Shown: positions 59,539-64,000 of the stretch, one piece after another
How positions within the stretch are numbered: the first letter of the stretch is position 1
Layout: each line of letters opens with the position of its first letter
Assembly (NCBI RefSeq): GCF_031851795.1
Contig: NZ_CP134696.1
Location: 1,483,576-1,547,575, forward strand
Reading direction: 5' to 3'
DNA: 64,000 bases
Source: Pontibacter sp. G13
GTDB taxonomy: Bacteria; Bacteroidota; Bacteroidia; J057
The notes under the pieces: generated by a model
The model's input: only the letters and a program-made list of their open reading frames with translations
What the model was told of the DNA's origin: nothing
Databases searched by the model: none
Position numbers and translations under genes: made by a program

Positions 59539-61965
59539 TTACAGGAAGTCCGGGAATCGTACCGGATCAACCTCATTCATCAAACCATAAACAGATTCGA
59601 AAATGTCTGCCACTTGAGGCTTGGACCAGTAATCTCCATCATCACCGAAAGCAGCTCTGTGTGCTTTGGCAGTCAGCGTACGTGGTTCCGAATCCAAGTG
59701 GTAGTAACCTTCTTGAACCTCCAGCACTTGCTGCATCATGTAGGCAGTAGCACCACCCGGTACGTCCTCGTCGAGGAACAAGATCCGGTTGGTCTTCTTG
59801 AGAGATTCAACAATCTTGTGGTGAATGTCGAATGGCAACAAGGTCTGGACATCGATGATCTCCACCTCAATCCCACAGCTGGCCAATTGCTCAGCAGCCT
59901 CCATAGCGATGCGGCAGAGCGCACCGTAGGTTACGATGGTCACATCTGATCCTTCACGAATCACCTCTGGAACGCCCAATGGCTCGGTCATTTCCGCCAA
60001 GTTGGTCGGAACGGCCTCACGCAGACGATATCCATTCAGCACTTCCACTACCACGGCAGGATCGTCGCCTTGCATCAAAGTGTTGTAGAATCCTGCTGCC
60101 TTGGTCATGTTTCGCGGAACGGCGATATGCATGCCTCGCAACGCATGAATCATCATGCCCAATGGAGAACCAGCATGCCAGATCCCTTCCAATCTATGAC
60201 CACGCGTACGAATGATGGCAGGAGCTTTTTGTCCGCCTGCGGTCCGGTACAAGATAGTCGCCAAGTCGTCAGACAACGTCTGAAGCCCGTAGATGAAGTA
60301 ATCGAGGTATTGGATTTCGGCAATCGGACGCAAACCACGCAGCGCCAAGCCCACGGCCTGTCCCATGATCGTTGCTTCCCGAATCCCAGTATCCATCACG
60401 CGATTGATGCCATATTTTTCCTGAAGCCCCTTGAAGCCTTGGTTGACATCGCCCAATTGGCCGACATCTTCTCCAAAGGCCACAACTCTCGGATCTCTGC
60501 CGAAGAGCGAATCGAAGGCACGGTTCAAGATTTCGAAACCGGGCTGCATCTCAGGTTCTGCATCGTACTGTGCAGGTACGTGCTCGACCTTCATGGGAGA
60601 GAGATCGGACTCACTCAGGAGATACGTATCGTACCGATATTCACCGGCAGCTTTTTTCTCCTTTCTCCACTTGCGGATGCGATCGACCTCAGGCGCATCC
60701 ACACCACGAAGCAACAACAACGCTTGATGCGCGACAGCCATCGCCTCACGACGGGAAGGCTCCAACGTCTTTTTGAGTTCTGCGGCCAACTCTTGTAGGG
60801 TCTGCTTCTCGGTTGCAACCGAGGCAGCCTGAAGGATCAGGGTCGCCAACTCTTCATTTTCCGCCTTGATCGGGTCTTGGAATTCCTTCCAAGCACGGTT
60901 CTTGGCATCCCGCACAGTCTTGCGGGCAGTTTTTTCCATCGCAGCCAATTCCTCCTCTGTAGACAATTCATTGTCGAGGACGTATTGACGGAACTTGGTG
61001 AGGCAATCCATTTCGACTTCCCACGCCAAGCGCTCTTTGGTTTTGTATCGTTCGTGACTACCGGAGGTGGAGTGCCCTTGCGGCTGAGTTACCTCCACGA
61101 CATGGATAATCGAAGGAACATGTTCGTTGCGGGCCAAGTTGGTAGCGGCAGTATAGGCTTCGAGGAGCGCCTCGTAATCCCATGCCTTAACTTGGAAGAT
61201 CTCGAATCCGCGTTCCGTTTCGGTACGCTGGAAGCCGGACAACATTTCGGCCAGGCTCGTTTTGGTCAATTGGAATTCATTGGGTACGGAGATCCCGTAA
61301 CCATCATCCCAGATAGACATGACGAGTGGTGCTTGAATCACCCCGATCGCGTTGAGGCTTTCCCAGAAATGACCTTCTGCAGAACTTGCATTCCCGATGG
61401 TGCCGAACACTACTTCATTGCCACCCCGGGAGAATTGGGTGAGCTGCTCCAGTTCGGGGATTTCCCGATAGAGCTTGGAAGCCTGGGCGAGACCAGTCAG
61501 CCGAGGCATTTGAGAAGCGGTGGGCGAAGCGTCGGGGGAAGAATTGTAGAGTTTGGTCAAATCCTTCCAATTGCCTTGAGCATCCAGATTTCGGGAAGCG
61601 AAGTGGGCGTTCATTTGTCGCCCTGCGGAGTTGGGTTCCGCCTCCACATCTGGATTGGCATATAATTGAGCAAATAATTGCTGAAGGGAGGAAATGTCAG
61701 TAGCCAAGGCGAAAGTCTGATCCCGGTAGTAGCCGGATCGGATATCACCAGGTTGGAACACCTTGGCCATCGCGATTTGTGGTAGTTCCTTACCGTCTCC
61801 GAAAATCCCGAATTTGGCTTTGCCAGTCAGGACTTCCCGTCTTCCCAGCAAGCTGGCTTGACGGCTTTCGTACACGAGACGATAATCATTGAGCACCTCT
61901 TCAGGCGACAAAACGTCTTTGATTGTATCTGTCAAATTTAGATTAGAATCAACGCTCATAGTCAA
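59539..61965 (-). CDS. 2-oxoacid dehydrogenase E1, alpha and beta subunits fused
   Basis: An 808-residue thiamine-diphosphate enzyme. Residues about 1-400 are the alpha part: GSGYYRDQTFALA-like block, ThDP motif IGNASSAEGHFWESLNAIGVIQAPLVMSIWDDGYGIS (GN...DD variant of GDG...NN), and the phosphorylation-loop-like TQPQGHSTSGSHERYK. Residues about 470-808 are the beta part: FDSLFGRDPRVVAFGEDVGQLGDVNQGF, GLALRGLRPIAEIQYLDY, EGSDVTIVTYGALCRIAMEAAEQL. Such fusions are usual in Bacteroidota and supply acyl groups to an E2, as in pyruvate or branched-chain acid oxidation. No E2 or E3 gene is nearby, so the substrate cannot be told. Confidence 0.92.
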   Translation of the reverse strand: MTMSVDSNLNLTDTIKDVLSPEEVLNDYRLVYESRQASLLGRREVLTGKAKFGIFGDGKELPQIAMAKVFQPGDIRSGYYRDQTFALATDISSLQQLFAQLYANPDVEAEPNSAGRQMNAHFASRNLDAQGNWKDLTKLYNSSPDASPTASQMPRLTGLAQASKLYREIPELEQLTQFSRGGNEVVFGTIGNASSAEGHFWESLNAIGVIQAPLVMSIWDDGYGISVPNEFQLTKTSLAEMLSGFQRTETERGFEIFQVKAWDYEALLEAYTAATNLARNEHVPSIIHVVEVTQPQGHSTSGSHERYKTKERLAWEVEMDCLTKFRQYVLDNELSTEEELAAMEKTARKTVRDAKNRAWKEFQDPIKAENEELATLILQAASVATEKQTLQELAAELKKTLEPSRREAMAVAHQALLLLRGVDAPEVDRIRKWRKEKKAAGEYRYDTYLLSESDLSPMKVEHVPAQYDAEPEMQPGFEILNRAFDSLFGRDPRVVAFGEDVGQLGDVNQGFKGLQEKYGINRVMDTGIREATIMGQAVGLALRGLRPIAEIQYLDYFIYGLQTLSDDLATILYRTAGGQKAPAIIRTRGHRLEGIWHAGSPLGMMIHALRGMHIAVPRNMTKAAGFYNTLMQGDDPAVVVEVLNGYRLREAVPTNLAEMTEPLGVPEVIREGSDVTIVTYGALCRIAMEAAEQLASCGIEVEIIDVQTLLPFDIHHKIVESLKKTNRILFLDEDVPGGATAYMMQQVLEVQEGYYHLDSEPRTLTAKAHRAAFGDDGDYWSKPQVADIFESVYGLMNEVDPVRFPDFL

Positions 61966-62166
61966 AAAATATCCCGAAAATTAGCGATTATATCAAGAAC
62001 CGTCAAGTTGACTTTTCCTGACTCAACCTACCAAAAACAAAACTCACCCCCCTCAATAACCTAAAGATCAATAGATTAAGAATTATTTGACCAATTACTG
62101 ACATTCAGGGTGTTTTTCTGCTTTCGGCACCACTTTTGGTACGAGAATATAAAACAATAACCTGAA

Positions 62167-62418
62167 ATGGTACAAACGATGACTTTCCCTAATCTTCCAA
62201 CCCAAGATCTTTTCGAGGATACACGCCTTGAACGTCAGCCGATCCTCCCGGAAACGGAGATAGAAAGCCTGAAATTGGCCCTATTGGTCCGCTCTCAGCA
62301 ATCTTCTGACGACCAATCCCTTGAATCTGCCTACGAACGCCTCGGCGAGTTGCTCAAACGATACCATGAACTCGCTGCAGAAATCCAGCAATTTCGTTCA
62401 GAATTGCTCTTTGGATAA
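62167..62418 (+). CDS. Small coiled-coil protein of unknown function
   Basis: An 83-residue hydrophilic protein. The C-terminal half, LESAYERLGELLKRYHELAAEIQQFRSELLF, has the heptad-like spacing of a coiled coil. No family is recognised. It lies alone between the divergent E1 gene and tatA. An earlier, alternative start is not available; Met5 is possible. Confidence 0.5.
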   Translation: MVQTMTFPNLPTQDLFEDTRLERQPILPETEIESLKLALLVRSQQSSDDQSLESAYERLGELLKRYHELAAEIQQFRSELLFG

Positions 62419-62513
62419 TCCCAACTCAGGCCGCACCTATCCAGAATGATCCTGAAACCTCTCTGCGAAACGTGTCAGCGAATTTCCGCTTAGATTATTC
62501 TGGAAGATTGTCG

Positions 62514-62521
62514 TATCTTTG
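62514..62521 (+). promoter_or_regulatory. TAnnTTTG -7 element upstream of tatA
   Basis: TATCTTTG at 62514-62521, 35 bases before the tatA ATG. A suitably placed TTG is not evident. Confidence 0.55.
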
Positions 62522-62556
62522 CGTGAGTTGACTTTTTAACCATAAAGATCGAGGTC

Positions 62557-62775
62557 ATGCAATTTCTTTTCATCGGTGGTCTAGGAGGTCCTGAGGTTCT
62601 CTTGATCCTATTGGCGATCTTGTTGTTGTTTGGTGCCAAAAAGATTCCCGAACTCGCCCGTGGGCTCGGCAAGGGTATTCGCGAATTCAAGGATGCTTCC
62701 CGTGAGATCCGTCGCGACATCGAGGATGCTGCCTCCGTGGACGAGCCTTCTCGACTAGACAACAACAAATCCTAG
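62557..62775 (+). CDS. tatA: TatA/TatE family twin-arginine translocase subunit
   Basis: A 72-residue protein with one N-terminal transmembrane helix ([31 protein letters not shown]) and the amphipathic helix [25 protein letters not shown]. FGxKKxPEL and GxGIxEFK are the diagnostic TatA patterns. TatA oligomers form the pore that exports folded proteins with twin-arginine signals. The gatA start codon (GTG) lies 13 bases after its stop, so the two may be cotranscribed. Confidence 0.93.
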   Translation: MQFLFIGGLGGPEVLLILLAILLLFGAKKIPELARGLGKGIREFKDASREIRRDIEDAASVDEPSRLDNNKS

Positions 62776-62788
62776 TACAGATTTTACT

Positions 62789-64000
62789 GTGAAATCTTAT
62801 AAAACGCTCGCTGACATCCAGCGGGACCTGTCAACCGGATCGGTGTCCTGCATCGATCTGGTTGATTTGTATTTGGGACGCATTGAAGCCCAACCCCATC
62901 TCAACCTCTTCATCGAAGTATTCGCAGACGAAGCCCGACAACGCGCACAGCTCATCGACCAAAAATTGGCCGAAGGAACCGCCGGAAAACTCGCAGGCCT
63001 CGTCATCGGCATCAAGGACGTCCTCTGCTATCAAGGACATGGCCTGACTGCCTCCTCCCGCATGCTAGAGGGATTCGATTCCATGTTTACCGGTACCGCG
63101 GTCCAACGACTGCTCGACGAAGATGCCATCATCATCGGCCGACAAAACTGTGACGAATTTGCGATGGGTTCCTCCAATGAAAATTCCCATTACGGTCCCG
63201 CACGAAATCCGGTAGATCCCGATAGGGTTCCCGGTGGATCATCCGGAGCCTCGGCCGCTGCCGTCGCCGCCGGAATGTGCCATGCCTCTTTGGGCTCCGA
63301 TACTGGAGGCTCAGTTCGACAACCTGCAGCATTTTGTGGAACGGTGGGCCTAAAACCTACCTATGGACGAATCTCACGATGGGGATTGATCGCCTATGCA
63401 TCTTCCTTTGATCAGATCGGCCCATTGACCCAATCTGTAGAGGATGCCGCCCTATTGCTATCCGTGATGGCAGGACCGGATGGACACGACCAGACAGCCG
63501 CTTCCGAATCCGTGGAAGCCTACGAAACGAAGCTGTCCATTTCCCCCAAAAAGATCGGTTATCTCAAGGAAGCCTGGGAGCATCCGAGCCTCTCTCCGGA
63601 AATTCGGGCGCAATTGGACACGTCCATCGCAAAACTGGAAGCAGAGGGACACGAAGTCGTACCGGTAGAATTTGAGTTGCTGGAGTATGTGGTGCCTTGC
63701 TACTACCTCCTGACCACCGCGGAAGCATCGTCCAACTTGGCGAGATATGATGGCGTGCGATATGGCCATCGATCCGAATCGGCGCAGGATCTGTCGGAAA
63801 CTTACCTTGCCTCCAGAAATGAAGGGTTTGGACAAGAAGTCAAGCGACGTATATTACTCGGGACTTTTGTGCTCTCCGCAGGATATTATGACGCCTACTA
63901 TACCCAAGCCATGAAGACCAGAAGGTTGCTTAGGGATGGCATCTACAAATTGTTCCAGTCGTGCGACGCACTATTGCTCCCCACGACTCCCTCCACTGCA
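62789..64000 (+). CDS. gatA: Glutamyl-tRNA(Gln) amidotransferase subunit A, cut off by the window end
   Basis: 404 codons are visible and no stop is reached before base 64000. The start is GTG at 62789; no in-frame ATG is available before it. The Ser-cisSer-Lys triad is intact: K76 (GIKDV), S151 (GGSSGASAA) and S175 (GSDTGGSVRQP), with spacings of 75 and 24 that match Staphylococcus aureus GatA. GatA releases ammonia from glutamine for conversion of misacylated Glu-tRNA(Gln) into Gln-tRNA(Gln), together with GatB and GatC. Closing residues and the C-terminal part lie beyond the window. Confidence 0.95.
   Translation, partial: MKSYKTLADIQRDLSTGSVSCIDLVDLYLGRIEAQPHLNLFIEVFADEARQRAQLIDQKLAEGTAGKLAGLVIGIKDVLCYQGHGLTASSRMLEGFDSMFTGTAVQRLLDEDAIIIGRQNCDEFAMGSSNENSHYGPARNPVDPDRVPGGSSGASAAAVAAGMCHASLGSDTGGSVRQPAAFCGTVGLKPTYGRISRWGLIAYASSFDQIGPLTQSVEDAALLLSVMAGPDGHDQTAASESVEAYETKLSISPKKIGYLKEAWEHPSLSPEIRAQLDTSIAKLEAEGHEVVPVEFELLEYVVPCYYLLTTAEASSNLARYDGVRYGHRSESAQDLSETYLASRNEGFGQEVKRRILLGTFVLSAGYYDAYYTQAMKTRRLLRDGIYKLFQSCDALLLPTTPSTA

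Overview
The window comes from a member of the Bacteroidota. The evidence is a complete Bat (aerotolerance) operon, several exported proteins with type IX secretion C-terminal domains (VYPNP-type motifs followed by a short beta-rich tail), promoters of the TTG-N19-TAnnTTTG type, a fused alpha/beta E1 2-oxoacid dehydrogenase, and many SusD-free, surface-oriented lipoproteins. The bulk of the DNA looks about half GC by eye. I cannot name the genus.

Layout. 1-5932: the end of a hybrid sensor kinase/response regulator, then an efflux adaptor and an RND pump fused to a TolC-like outer-membrane channel. 5940-8400 (minus): an RNA 2'-O-methyltransferase, a lipoprotein sulfatase and tRNA-Asp with its own promoter and terminator. 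8485-16568 (minus): the Bat operon, DUF58 - BatD-like - BatA - BatB - BatC - four-helix-bundle protein - BatD - BatE, tightly coupled by short overlaps. 16989-28123 (plus): a giant secreted serine hydrolase, a 165-bp tandem repeat, an AraC regulator with SRPBCC and small-barrel genes, a secreted Asp-box (sialidase-like) protein, and a LamG/berberine-bridge oxidase fusion.

28124-43250 is an accessory island. Mosaics of short GC-rich, hairpin-rich repeats (modules I call A, B and C) lie on both sides of a defence block at 30640-41856. The block holds a DUF4268 nuclease-like protein, HsdR, a nucleotidyltransferase plus winged-helix pair (toxin/antitoxin-like), HsdS, two consecutive HsdM subunits, an XRE regulator broken by an amber codon, and an HrgA/COG2958-like nuclease. 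Its core (about 31.8-40.6 kb) is clearly AT-richer than the rest, which suggests horizontal acquisition. A lone AT-rich lipoprotein gene also sits between repeat blocks.

43355-54061 (plus): a UPF0158 protein, hypothetical and lipoprotein genes, a serine hydrolase, a methyltransferase, an Omp85-type barrel, an HdeD-type membrane protein, and a compact light-repair cluster (TIGR03643/DUF2805, cryptochrome/photolyase, DUF2256 zinc-ribbon, iron-sulfur photolyase). 54077-61965 (minus): a second secreted serine hydrolase, a T9SS cargo protein, two phage-tail-collar proteins and the fused 2-oxoacid dehydrogenase E1. 62167-64000 (plus): a small coiled-coil protein, TatA and the start of GatA.

The most unusual parts are the architecture of the type I restriction locus (two HsdM, a toxin/antitoxin-like pair with twin palindromic operators placed just before hsdR, and a dead leader regulator) and the repeat mosaics that bracket it. 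All calls were made by reading the sequence; no database search was run.
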